Position numbers and translations under genes: made by a program | Source of the DNA: Candidatus Atribacter fermentans | GTDB taxonomy: Bacteria > Atribacterota > Atribacteria > Atribacterales > Atribacteraceae | Direction: 5' to 3' | NCBI GenBank assembly: GCA_012517485.1 | Contig: JAAYUT010000371.1 | Coordinates: 1-6,443, forward strand | DNA: 6,443 nt | The notes under the pieces: generated by a model | The model's input: the letters and a program-made list of their open reading frames with translations, nothing else | Told to the model about the DNA's origin: nothing | Databases searched by the model: none | Shown here: positions 1 to 6,364 of the stretch, piece after piece | Numbering within the stretch: the stretch's first letter is position 1 | Layout of the letters: each line of letters opens with the position of its first letter

Positions 1-355
1 ACGCGTTTACAACTTCCAGCGCATCTTCAACATTCGCCGGGGCTATGGTACCCGCAAGTACGACGCTCAACCCTACCGCGCTGCTGGTCCTGTTACCAAG
101 GAGGAGTACCTCAGCCGCGAGGAGCGCTACGATAAGCAGCTTAAGGAGCAGGTGGGAGTTGATCCTACCAAGATGACACTTGAGGAGAAGATGGCCGCCC
201 TACGCAAGTACCGCGAGGATCGCTACGAGAAACTGCTCGATGCCGTTTACGAGCGCCGTGGCTGGAATAAGAATGGCGTGCCCACCATTGAGCACCTCAA
301 GAAAATTGGCATGGATTTACCCGAACTCATTGAAGTGGTAAAACCATTACAGTAA
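1..355 (+). CDS. Aldehyde:ferredoxin oxidoreductase family protein, C-terminal end (partial)
   Basis: The reading frame is open from base 2 to the TAA at 353-355 and gives 117 residues; the gene begins outside the window. The segment starts RVYNFQRIFNIRRGY and ends with a charged helical stretch followed by ERRGWNKNGVPTIEHLKKIG. Both the N-x-x-R-x-FN-R-G pattern and the RGW..nG.PT...L..lG ending are typical of the third domain of AOR-family enzymes. These are tungsten- or molybdenum-pterin, [4Fe-4S] enzymes that oxidise aldehydes with ferredoxin in the cytoplasm of anaerobes. The cofactor-binding residues lie upstream and cannot be checked, so the substrate is unknown. The gene is visibly G+C richer than everything up to the right edge, which suggests it is core chromosome. 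A strong terminator follows directly, so it is probably the last gene of its transcript. Confidence 0.85.
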   Translation, partial: RVYNFQRIFNIRRGYGTRKYDAQPYRAAGPVTKEEYLSREERYDKQLKEQVGVDPTKMTLEEKMAALRKYREDRYEKLLDAVYERRGWNKNGVPTIEHLKKIGMDLPELIEVVKPLQ

Positions 356-380
356 TACACTCACCTAACCAAACCTAACC

Positions 381-419
381 AAATCCCCCGGTACCTAAAC
401 AGTCCGGGGGATTTTATTT
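381..419 (+). terminator. Rho-independent terminator of the AOR gene
   Basis: An 11-bp perfect inverted repeat (381-391 with 404-414, core ATCCCCCGG/CCGGGGGAT) encloses a 12-nt loop and runs into a T-rich stretch (ATTTTATTT). It starts 25 bases after the AOR stop codon. It isolates the AOR gene from the accessory region to its right. Confidence 0.9.
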
Positions 420-470
420 AGTGTGTCTTAACGCAGAGCTATGAAGAAAAAGTCAAGGAGTAAGGGAGGG

Positions 471-601
471 ATTTAACGGCTGGGGGGGGTGACCAGTTTG
501 GAGGTGCGGGGCTTAAGATATATCCTACGTTAAGAAGCTCCTGCGTGCCAACCCGCTTGCCTAATCCATTTAACCCAAAATGGTTACATCCCTTGTTGAA
601 C
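471..601 (-). repeat. Element A: attC-like structured repeat
   Basis: This 131-bp G+C-rich element is close kin of element B at 4480-4607, roughly 85-90% identical by eye. They share an exact 24-mer around the middle right and an exact 27-mer at the right end. Its outer 7-mers are ATTTAAC (471-477) and GTTGAAC (595-601), both fitting the integron attC core pattern RYYYAAC...GTTRRRY. The arms are partly complementary: TGACCAGTTTGG on the left pairs with CCAAAATGGTTA on the right. It lies 193 bases past the stop of the minus-strand gene 794-1873. I infer an attC-like recombination site or a palindromic dispersed repeat. The strand is given for the reading gene then element; the core consensus itself is symmetric. 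Confidence 0.6.
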
Positions 602-690
602 CCTAGCGTTTTTTCTTAAAGTTTAAATTTAACCTGTTTACTTTATCACAAATTATTTCAAGTGTCGTTTAGTTAAGGATATTTATCAAG

Positions 691-713
691 TTGAGCGATG
701 CGAAGCATCTCAA
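691..713. repeat. Small hairpin repeat in the gap between element A and the minus-strand gene
   Basis: GATGC-GAA-GCATC forms a 5-bp stem with a 3-base loop, extended by TTGA/TCAA across a 2-base bulge. Neither side has a proper T-tract, so it is a poor intrinsic terminator, although it lies about 80 bases downstream of the minus-strand gene. Apart from this hairpin, 602-793 is AT-rich and I see no gene in it. Confidence 0.4.
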
Positions 714-793
714 AACAATAAAAATAGAAAACCCTCGATTCACTAAGAATAATAAAAGGAGTATCCGGTTTGTTAACTATACTATATTGATTA

Positions 794-1873
794 TTAATCC
801 TTAAAGAAATAGATTTCTTTCAAGGATTTAACACTCCTATCTGCAAAAAAGTCAGTTGGCAAGTATATTCTATAATATCCACCATCTTCAACATTCTCTG
901 GAATAGAAAGGATAGGAATTACTTGGTCGCTTCTATTAAACAACTCACTATAGCTATAAATTGCTCTGTATCCGTCAATTGATGAAAAGCAAACTAATCC
1001 ATTCATTATCCATTCCCTATCAAATAAATTGTTAGGTTTTTTCATAAGCGACTTCAAAGGTATTCCCTTAAATTCGGGATTGGGGTGATAGCCCATCCCC
1101 ATACCAACAAATATTGAAGTGTATTTAATAATTCTTGAAGTATCTGAAATTGTTGGAATAGAAAAATCGAAACCATTGTCAAATACAACATTTACAGCTG
1201 GGCTATACATAGGTTTAATTTCTCTGTTGATTGGATATTCTTTTTTGTCGAAAGATTTGATTGTAATAGAAGTTGGGTTTTCTATTGTTCTATAAGAAAA
1301 AAGATCATTTGCTGCTACAACCTTCCAACAATTGCCCGTGAGGTAGTTTACTTCTTTTTTATGTGGCTTTATTTGAGCCACTTCAGTGGCAATAATAATC
1401 TGATGTGGGTTAATAGTATGAAAAATTTCTGACCAACTGAACGAAACGTGCTCCCCTTTATCATTTGAAATAACAACATACACATCAATCGAAGGTCTAA
1501 AAAACTTTTCATTCTTTTTGTCAAGATTATAAGAGTTCAAAAGGTCAAAAAGAGAATACCCAATGTAACGAAAAGCACCAATAAATTTAGGATCATTGCT
1601 TTCGTCAAGAATAGCTTCTTTGACAAAAACTTCCCGCTTGTAGAATTTTCTTAAATCAACCACTCCTGTTTTTTTCACCTCCCCCTGAATGCTAATCTCT
1701 GAAATATTCAGTTTTTTTGCATCAGTTTGGTGGAATAAACTATTACCATTCTGGGATAATGTAATGGATGCACCCGATAATGCATCAATCCAAGTTCTTG
1801 GCAAATAGCTACAAGCAGCAGAAATCGTAATAAACCCGAGTGCACTTAAAATTTTTGTAATATTTTTTCTCAT
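794..1873 (-). CDS. Exported protein with two tandem sulfite-oxidase/molybdopterin-fold-like domains
   Basis: The product is 359 aa from the ATG at 1871-1873. A TTG start at 1904-1906 would add 11 residues, but it lies inside the predicted -7 promoter box and is rejected. Residues 1-21 form a basic-hydrophobic export signal ending ISAAC; Cys21 could be a lipid anchor, but the lipobox is poor (Ser at -3). The rest reads as two copies of one fold, about residues 55-206 and 225-354. Paired motifs are GYSLFDLL (105) with GIPLKSLM (270); VYVVISNDKG..SEIF (131-151) with GLVCFSSIDG..SELF (292-312); and WKVVAANDLF (183) with YRIYLPTDFF (334). The last, followed by DRSVKSLKEI, resembles the end of the oxidoreductase molybdopterin-binding domain. 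No cysteine sits where molybdenum is normally ligated (only Cys21, 182 and 295 exist), so I expect a non-catalytic or ligand-binding protein. The fold call is moderate; the exact function is unknown. It is divergent from the TonB receptor. Confidence 0.6.
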   Translation of the reverse strand: MRKNITKILSALGFITISAACSYLPRTWIDALSGASITLSQNGNSLFHQTDAKKLNISEISIQGEVKKTGVVDLRKFYKREVFVKEAILDESNDPKFIGAFRYIGYSLFDLLNSYNLDKKNEKFFRPSIDVYVVISNDKGEHVSFSWSEIFHTINPHQIIIATEVAQIKPHKKEVNYLTGNCWKVVAANDLFSYRTIENPTSITIKSFDKKEYPINREIKPMYSPAVNVVFDNGFDFSIPTISDTSRIIKYTSIFVGMGMGYHPNPEFKGIPLKSLMKKPNNLFDREWIMNGLVCFSSIDGYRAIYSYSELFNRSDQVIPILSIPENVEDGGYYRIYLPTDFFADRSVKSLKEIYFFKD

Positions 1874-1891
1874 ATACCAATCTTTTGTTAT

Positions 1892-1925
1892 TTTTGCGTT
1901 ATGCAAATATATGCATATCGCAAAA
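1892..1925. promoter_or_regulatory. 34-bp near-perfect palindrome, likely operator
   Basis: The sequence is symmetric about 1908.5 with 15 of 17 base pairs matching and no spacer. The outer half-sites are TTTTGCG and CGCAAAA; the inner ones are TATGCA and TGCATA. The only mismatches are 1899/1918 and 1906/1911. It covers the -7 box and the expected start point of the minus-strand promoter, so a protein bound here should block that promoter. It is about 140 bp from the TonB receptor start, so it might also affect the divergent gene. The binding protein is not identifiable. Confidence 0.6.
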
Positions 1926-1932
1926 GTGCAAA
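1904..1932 (-). promoter_or_regulatory. Bacteroidota-type promoter for the minus-strand gene
   Basis: On the minus strand TATATTTG (1911 to 1904) matches the Bacteroidota -7 consensus TAnnTTTG exactly. A TTTG (1932 to 1929) stands 17 bases upstream as the -33 box, slightly closer than usual. The expected transcript start near 1897 leaves a leader of about 24 nt before the ATG at 1873. This fixes the start codon choice. No good Shine-Dalgarno is present, which is normal for this phylum. Confidence 0.65.
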
Positions 1933-2065
1933 AAAAATTCCAGAAGCAAATGATACATACTGAAAAAATTTTTTTCGCTTAGGGTTACCTATTAACATTA
2001 GTGTTGCTTCAATTTTAAGTCAGATATTCAGTTGTTTAAATTTCACCTTTTAAAAACAATTTTAA

Positions 2066-4375
2066 ATGAAAAAGACCTTTTTATTTTTTGCAATGGCGTT
2101 TTTTAGCCTAAACACCTTTTCGCAGGTTAGCCTCAGCGGAAAAGTAATTGATAAGGAAACGGGAAATGGAATCCCATTTGCAATTGTTGAAGTAAAGGAT
2201 TCTGATATCAAAACAGTATCACAGAGTAACGGGGCATTTTTACTCCAAATTACAGGTAACAATACAATTGAAATTACAGCTAAAAGTTTAGGATACTCAT
2301 CCAAGTCACTTGTTATAAGCCCCGATTCATTTAATAAAGAAATTACAATAATGCTTGATGCTGAAATATATGAGTTAAAAACCGTAGTTGTAACAGCAAC
2401 CCGAAGCGAGAGAAAAATTTTAGATGTACCCCAAAGGGTCGAGGTTATTGGTAACAACAAGATTCAGGGAATCCCTGCTCTTTCGGCTGATAATTACTTG
2501 TACTCCATCCCAGGCGTTTCCATAAGTAGAGGTGCATCAATTTTTGGAGCAGCTGATATTTCGTTGCGTGGTATGGGCAACGAAGCAGGTCGAACATTGG
2601 TAATGATTGATGGTGCACCCATAAATAAGAATGATGGGGGAACAGTTAACTGGAATTCTATTAATACGGCTAATTTAAAACAAATAGAAGTTTTAAAAGG
2701 CTCTGGGTCAACAATACATGGTGGAAATGCAATGGGCGGAGTTATAAATTTAATTACTCCTACGCCAAGCGAACCGCTACAGGGTGACGTTTCACTAAGT
2801 TATGGTAGCTTTTCAACACTTCAAACACAAGCTAACGTTTCAGGTATAAAAGATAGATTATACTGGTCAATAAATGGAAGTCACAGGAAAAGCGATGGAT
2901 ATATTACTAGCCAAGCGGATGAGGTTGATGAGTTTTCAATTCCTTCATTCTTAACTGAGTACAATGTTGGAGCAAAAGTTGGATTTCAACTTTCTGCAAA
3001 ACATAAAATTGAATGTTCAGGTGGGTACTATTCAGGGCAACGTGGTACTGGTTCAAACTTCACAGGTTATGGTTTTACAAATGAAAATTTAGCCTCTAGC
3101 AAAGGTGCTTATAACTGGTACACTGACATAAACAGCAGGGTTTCTTATCAGGGTATATTTAATGACAACAGCAACCTAAAGGTTAATTTTTATACTCAAC
3201 GTGAGTACTATAAGAACATAAGAGAAAGTTTAAAGAATAATGAAATAAAAAGATATGACGTGCTTTCAACTCGTGATGACATTGGCTTACTTTCTGGTTA
3301 CAGTTTTTCATTGGGCAAATACAACAAATTAACTTCAGGTATTGATATGCGTTATGGTGCTGTTGATGGTGCCGACACTTACATTACATCTACCGATAAA
3401 GTTTTAAACTTAGGGAAAATGAATTTAGTAGGTGTTTACCTGCTTGATGAGATAAAAATCGGAGAAACACCGCTTAGCATATTAGCTGGCATTAGATATG
3501 ATTACGCAATGTTCTACGATGGTAAATTTTTAGTTGAAAATCCAACAAGTGAAACTGCTTTCTTACAGAATTTCTCGGGAGATTTGAACAATGCAAATTT
3601 TTCTGCTTTTAGTCCAAGGGTCTCATTTCAGTATTACCAACCCCAAAAATTCAGAACCTACCTTGGCTATAGCAGAGGTTACAGAGCTCCTGTACTTGAT
3701 GATTTGTGCCGTACAGGTCGTATTTCAGGCGGAATGAAAATTGCTAATCCTTTGCTAAAACCTGAATATATAGATAACTACGAAATTGGTGCAGATATTT
3801 TGTATTTTAAAAAGGTAAGTTTTTCAACATCATTTTTCTACTCTATTGGGCAAGATTATCACGCATATATTGCAACTGGCGATTCAATTATTTTGAATAA
3901 TAAGCTTCGCCCAATTATGACTAAAAGCAATATCGGAAAAGTTGAAATTTATGGAGCAGAATTTAATGTAAATTTCACGTTAAGCAATAGTTTTATTTGG
4001 TCTTTAGCATACAGTCATATTGTTACTAATATTCTAAATTATAAGAGACTTAACTCTGAAATTGAAGATAATTTAGTTGGGAAAGAACTAGTTTATCAAC
4101 CAAGTGATATATTCAATACGACTTTAATTTGGAAAAATTCTATAATCAATTCATCAGTTGTTTTCAACTATAAAGGAGCGCAATGGATTAATGATATTAA
4201 TACAGAAAAAATTAATAGTTATTATTTCATTGACTTACAGCTATGGAGGCCTATATATAAAGGCTTGCAAGCTTCACTAATGATTCATAATTTACTTAAT
4301 AATCATTATATTGATTCACGAAATATGATTTCACCTGGTCGTATGCTGTCATTGCAAATAAAATATGAATTCTAG
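2066..4375 (+). CDS. TonB-dependent outer-membrane receptor (non-SusC type)
   Basis: The product is 769 aa. Residues 1-19 are a Sec signal peptide ending TFS, with Gln20 likely the first mature residue. Residues 22-100 form a carboxypeptidase-regulatory-like beta domain (SGKVIDKETGNGIPFAIVEV...). A TonB-box-like/plug entry VVVTATRSER lies at 107-116, the plug domain at about 112-232 with the signature QIEVLKGSGSTIHGGNAMGG, and the 22-strand barrel at about 240-769. Late barrel motifs include SRGYRAPVLDDL and NPLLKPEYIDNYEIG, and the chain ends in Phe as barrels do. The protein imports a bulky or scarce ligand across the outer membrane using TonB energy. It is shorter than SusC proteins and no SusD gene is adjacent, so a metal chelate, haem, vitamin or similar small ligand is more likely than a glycan. 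I saw no cobalamin riboswitch motif upstream. A weak -7 match, TAAATTTC at 2037-2044, could give a leader of about 15 nt. It is divergent from the molybdopterin-fold protein, its probable partner. Confidence 0.93.
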   Translation: MKKTFLFFAMAFFSLNTFSQVSLSGKVIDKETGNGIPFAIVEVKDSDIKTVSQSNGAFLLQITGNNTIEITAKSLGYSSKSLVISPDSFNKEITIMLDAEIYELKTVVVTATRSERKILDVPQRVEVIGNNKIQGIPALSADNYLYSIPGVSISRGASIFGAADISLRGMGNEAGRTLVMIDGAPINKNDGGTVNWNSINTANLKQIEVLKGSGSTIHGGNAMGGVINLITPTPSEPLQGDVSLSYGSFSTLQTQANVSGIKDRLYWSINGSHRKSDGYITSQADEVDEFSIPSFLTEYNVGAKVGFQLSAKHKIECSGGYYSGQRGTGSNFTGYGFTNENLASSKGAYNWYTDINSRVSYQGIFNDNSNLKVNFYTQREYYKNIRESLKNNEIKRYDVLSTRDDIGLLSGYSFSLGKYNKLTSGIDMRYGAVDGADTYITSTDKVLNLGKMNLVGVYLLDEIKIGETPLSILAGIRYDYAMFYDGKFLVENPTSETAFLQNFSGDLNNANFSAFSPRVSFQYYQPQKFRTYLGYSRGYRAPVLDDLCRTGRISGGMKIANPLLKPEYIDNYEIGADILYFKKVSFSTSFFYSIGQDYHAYIATGDSIILNNKLRPIMTKSNIGKVEIYGAEFNVNFTLSNSFIWSLAYSHIVTNILNYKRLNSEIEDNLVGKELVYQPSDIFNTTLIWKNSIINSSVVFNYKGAQWINDINTEKINSYYFIDLQLWRPIYKGLQASLMIHNLLNNHYIDSRNMISPGRMLSLQIKYEF

Positions 4376-4394
4376 GTGCGTTAAAATGAATGAT

Positions 4395-4420
4395 AAAGTC
4401 AAGTTTTTCTTGCTTTTAAT
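4395..4420 (+). terminator. Possible weak terminator of the TonB receptor gene
   Basis: AAAGTCAAG (4395-4403) pairs with CTTGCTTTT (4409-4417) around a 5-T loop, with one mismatch and one G-T pair. The T-run is part of the stem. It lies 20 bases after the receptor stop codon. The stem is AT-rich and weak, so the call is tentative. A second small inverted repeat, GACGA/TCGTC, follows near 4450-4464. Confidence 0.3.
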
Positions 4421-4479
4421 CAAATAGGTTTAAGTATTAACGTTTACAAGACGATTTATTCGTCGTTTAATACTCTTGT

Positions 4480-4607
4480 GTCCAACGGTTGGGGTGTGAC
4501 CAGTTTGGGGGTACGGGGCTTGAGATATATTCCACTTTAAGGAGTTCCTGCGTGCCAACCCGCTTGCCTATCCATTCAACCCAAAATGGTTACATCCCTT
4601 GTTGGGC
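4480..4607 (-). repeat. Element B: attC-like structured repeat
   Basis: This 128-bp element is the second copy of element A in the same orientation. The ends are GTCCAAC (4480-4486) and GTTGGGC (4601-4607), textbook RYYYAAC and GTTRRRY core sites that are complementary to each other at 6 of 7 positions. Inside them a 19-bp arm, 4491-4509, pairs with 4580-4598 at 16 of 19 positions, and two of the three mismatches are G-T wobbles. This gives a long imperfect hairpin with a large unpaired middle, as attC sites have. On the minus strand it immediately follows the broken thioredoxin gene. An open frame of 63 codons that crosses it on the plus strand is not a gene. Confidence 0.65.
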
Positions 4608-4655
4608 TCCATTATTATTTTCTATTATTAATTCAATCTGTTCTTCTATTAGCCA

Positions 4656-5267
4656 TTATTCGTATCCAATCCATTTTTGAATAATAATACCTTTTTTGTT
4701 AATAAGGCAAAATGTAGGTATTCCCTTTATCCCGTAATTCTCCCAAGTATTACTATACATTCCTCTTCCGTTACATAATGTTAGCCAAGGAATTTTTTCC
4801 TTTTCAACATGCTTTAACCAGTCATATACACTTACGTCAGAGTAAAATCAACTATTTCAAGTGATTTATGATATTTTTCATATACCCTTCTGAGTTCAGG
4901 TATAGATTTTACGCAAGCACCACAACCAGATCCTGTAAATTTCAATAGAATATATTTCCCTTTAATATCTGAAATCTTCATAAATTCGCCATTACTATTT
5001 ACTCCACTAAAATCATGATATTTATCGCCAATTTCAGGGGGTAGCAAATTTTGTAATTGTTCTACAGAATTGTGCTGCTTTGCTATTTCTTTTTCAATTA
5101 TTAATGATTTTTCAATTATTCTATTATTTATACTAATCTATTTTATGCTTTTTTTAATCCTTTATCATTACCTGAAATAGTATTCGTGTTGCATCTATAT
5201 TCATGGTTTTTACATGATAAAATGATATAATTATAAACAATAGGGTGAAGTAAATATGCTTATTCAT
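4656..5267 (-). pseudogene. Decayed TlpA-like thioredoxin lipoprotein
   Basis: Piecing frames together from the ATG at 5265-5267 to the TAA at 4656-4658 restores a protein of about 205 aa. It has a lipoprotein signal (MNKHIYFTLLFIIIS then FLSCKN), a charged linker, the thioredoxin entry LLPPEIGDKYHDFSG, the redox motif FTGSGCGACVKSIPEL, and the cis-proline region YGIKGIPTFCLINKKG. Such proteins act in the periplasm or on the membrane surface in thiol-disulfide exchange. The frame is broken at three places: near 5220 (before SCKN), at the A7 run 5149-5155, and near 4845 (after LEIVDF). Each is repaired by adding one base to an A or T run. There is also an in-frame TAG at 5138-5140. Past the TAA the same frame continues as WLIEEQIELIIEN, the expected C-terminal helix, and stops at 4590 inside element B, so the TAA may itself be a mutation. 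Only the central 71-codon piece remains open as one stretch. Confidence 0.75.
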
Positions 5268-5416
5268 TTTAATAAAATCGTTTTATAGTCGAAATATGAA
5301 CTAAAGTAATTTTTATATTCTAAAATCCTGTTAACCTTCAGAGCAATCTTCTGAAAACTTTCAAAAAATTTATCGATATCTCTTACTATAAACCTAAATT
5401 CATTGCATTTCTTTAA

Positions 5417-5550
5417 TTACAACGGTCGGTGGTTTGGGCTGCTGGGGAGTTAAGAGCCAGCGGCGTCATCCCACGTTAAAACGAAACTAAATTACTAAAA
5501 ACTTTCGTATCTGCATCATCAGCCCTAGTGAAAGGAACTGCCTGTTAGCG
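5417..5550 (-). repeat. Element C: diverged relative of elements A and B
   Basis: The element starts ACAACGG and ends CCTGTTAGCG, matching the AACGG...TGTT frame of A and B in the same orientation. Like element A it contains GGGG..TTAAGA followed by ATCC(C/T)ACGTTAA. The ends are complementary (AACGGTCGGT against AACAGGCAGT read from the other end), GGGCTG recurs in both arms, and ACGAAA/TTTCGT makes an inner stem. The outermost bases do not fit RYYYAAC/GTTRRRY. It begins 8 bases after the stop codon of the minus-strand membrane protein gene, as a cassette site or a 3' hairpin would. The 5268-5416 stretch beside it is AT-rich, must carry the leader of the thioredoxin pseudogene, and shows no gene. 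Confidence 0.5.
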
Positions 5551-5558
5551 CAAGTAAT

Positions 5559-6023
5559 TTAACCATTTCTCTTTTCTAAATCCAATTTCAATTCTTCAAA
5601 TTTTTCTTTAATTTTTTTAAGTTCGTTGTATTGGATGTTTTTTAAATTTAGTACTTTCTCAGTCGATGGTAATTCTATTTTTATTTCGTAAAGTTGGATA
5701 GTTACTTTTCTAATATCTTCAAATTTTATTTTTTCTATCGTTTTATTTTTTGATAGCAAGTATCTCATTTCTTTTTCATCCCACTCGATGAATAATTTTT
5801 CATTCTTTTTATTAGAATACCCAAGAGCAAATAAAGCTGCACCTTGTATAACTTGTATAATATAAAATAAATAGTTCCTGTCTCCTTGATTAAAATCTGT
5901 TTTGTCCCCATTCATTAGCGACTTTATCAAAAAAGTCATTCCAAAAAGAATAAATAGAAGGCCAAAAATCTTAACATAAATTTCTAAGCCTTTTTGTTTT
6001 TTGTAAATCTGAATTCTTTCCAT
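5559..6023 (-). CDS. Small two-helix membrane protein with PH-like cytosolic tail
   Basis: The product is 154 aa from the ATG at 6021-6023. A basic N-terminus (MERIQIYKKQKG) precedes a hydrophobic helix at about 15-36 and a second at about 50-69. The tail, about 75-154, is Lys/Glu-rich and shows alternating strands (FIEWDEKEMRYLL, FEDIRKVTIQLYEIKIEL) and a final charged helix (ELKKIKEKFEELKLDLEK). This order, two helices then a small beta domain ending in a helix, resembles bacterial PH-domain membrane proteins, but I see no decisive motif and do not assign a function. The gene is very AT-rich. Its stop codon lies 8 bases from element C. No strong Shine-Dalgarno is present. Confidence 0.75.
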   Translation of the reverse strand: MERIQIYKKQKGLEIYVKIFGLLFILFGMTFLIKSLMNGDKTDFNQGDRNYLFYIIQVIQGAALFALGYSNKKNEKLFIEWDEKEMRYLLSKNKTIEKIKFEDIRKVTIQLYEIKIELPSTEKVLNLKNIQYNELKKIKEKFEELKLDLEKRNG

Positions 6024-6053
6024 ATCGTTTCTTATTATTTGCTCTAACTCGTT

Positions 6054-6106
6054 TATAACCGTACCAAAAGTAATTTTATAAATCTATTTTGGGTGTATAA
6101 CCGTAC
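6054..6106 (-). promoter_or_regulatory. Promoter box flanked by an 11-bp direct repeat
   Basis: TATAACCGTAC occurs at 6054-6064 and again at 6096-6106; the similarity extends to 13 of 14 bases. The copies start 42 bp apart, about four helical turns. Between them, on the minus strand, TACTTTTG (6072 to 6065) matches the -7 consensus TAnnTTTG, but no -33 box is evident. The expected start near 6058 falls inside the first copy and the second lies near -40, so the pair could be an operator. The remainder of the 6024-6364 gap is AT-rich and I see no gene in it. Confidence 0.45.
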
Positions 6107-6364
6107 TTTTTGTAGGGTTTATTTATTCAAAAATAAAATAATTTCATAAATCATCAAAAGGACTTTTTAATTTTTTTTAGACCATTTTACCTGGAAATGA
6201 ATTTGTTAGTAGATGATTGAATGAGTGGGGCTCAAATTAAACTGCTTTGCTTGATTTACATATTTTTTTTATTAACTAAGCACTAAACACCATACTCCAA
6301 ACACTTAAATTTCTATTTCTCCAAAATAGTTTCTACCTTAGCGTTGGTGAATGGGATAAACTAA

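Noticed and set aside
471..601. Insertion sequence ends or tRNA gene in the repeat elements
   Set aside because: No transposase frame, no evident target duplication, and no cloverleaf with a TPsiC-type arm could be found.
691..713. Hairpin as intrinsic terminator of the minus-strand gene
   Set aside because: It has no T-tract on either side and the stem has a bulge; kept only as a small repeat.
1874..1906. TTG start adding 11 residues to the molybdopterin-fold protein
   Set aside because: It overlaps the -7 promoter box, so it would not be in the transcript; the ATG at 1871-1873 begins a good export signal.
1926..2065. Riboswitch upstream of the TonB receptor (cobalamin or molybdenum cofactor type)
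   Set aside because: No cobalamin-box-like motif or G+C-rich multi-helix structure is visible in this short AT-rich stretch.
2062..2460. 132-codon open frame on the minus strand
   Set aside because: It lies wholly opposite the signal peptide and plug coding part of the TonB receptor, whose protein signature is unambiguous; it is a frame shadow.
4489..4680. 63-codon open frame on the plus strand
   Set aside because: It runs through structured element B and the tail of the thioredoxin pseudogene; the product has no coherent features and the frame is explained by the repeat.
471..5550. CRISPR array
   Set aside because: The repeats are about 130 bp, only three, kilobases apart and self-complementary, which is unlike CRISPR direct repeats.
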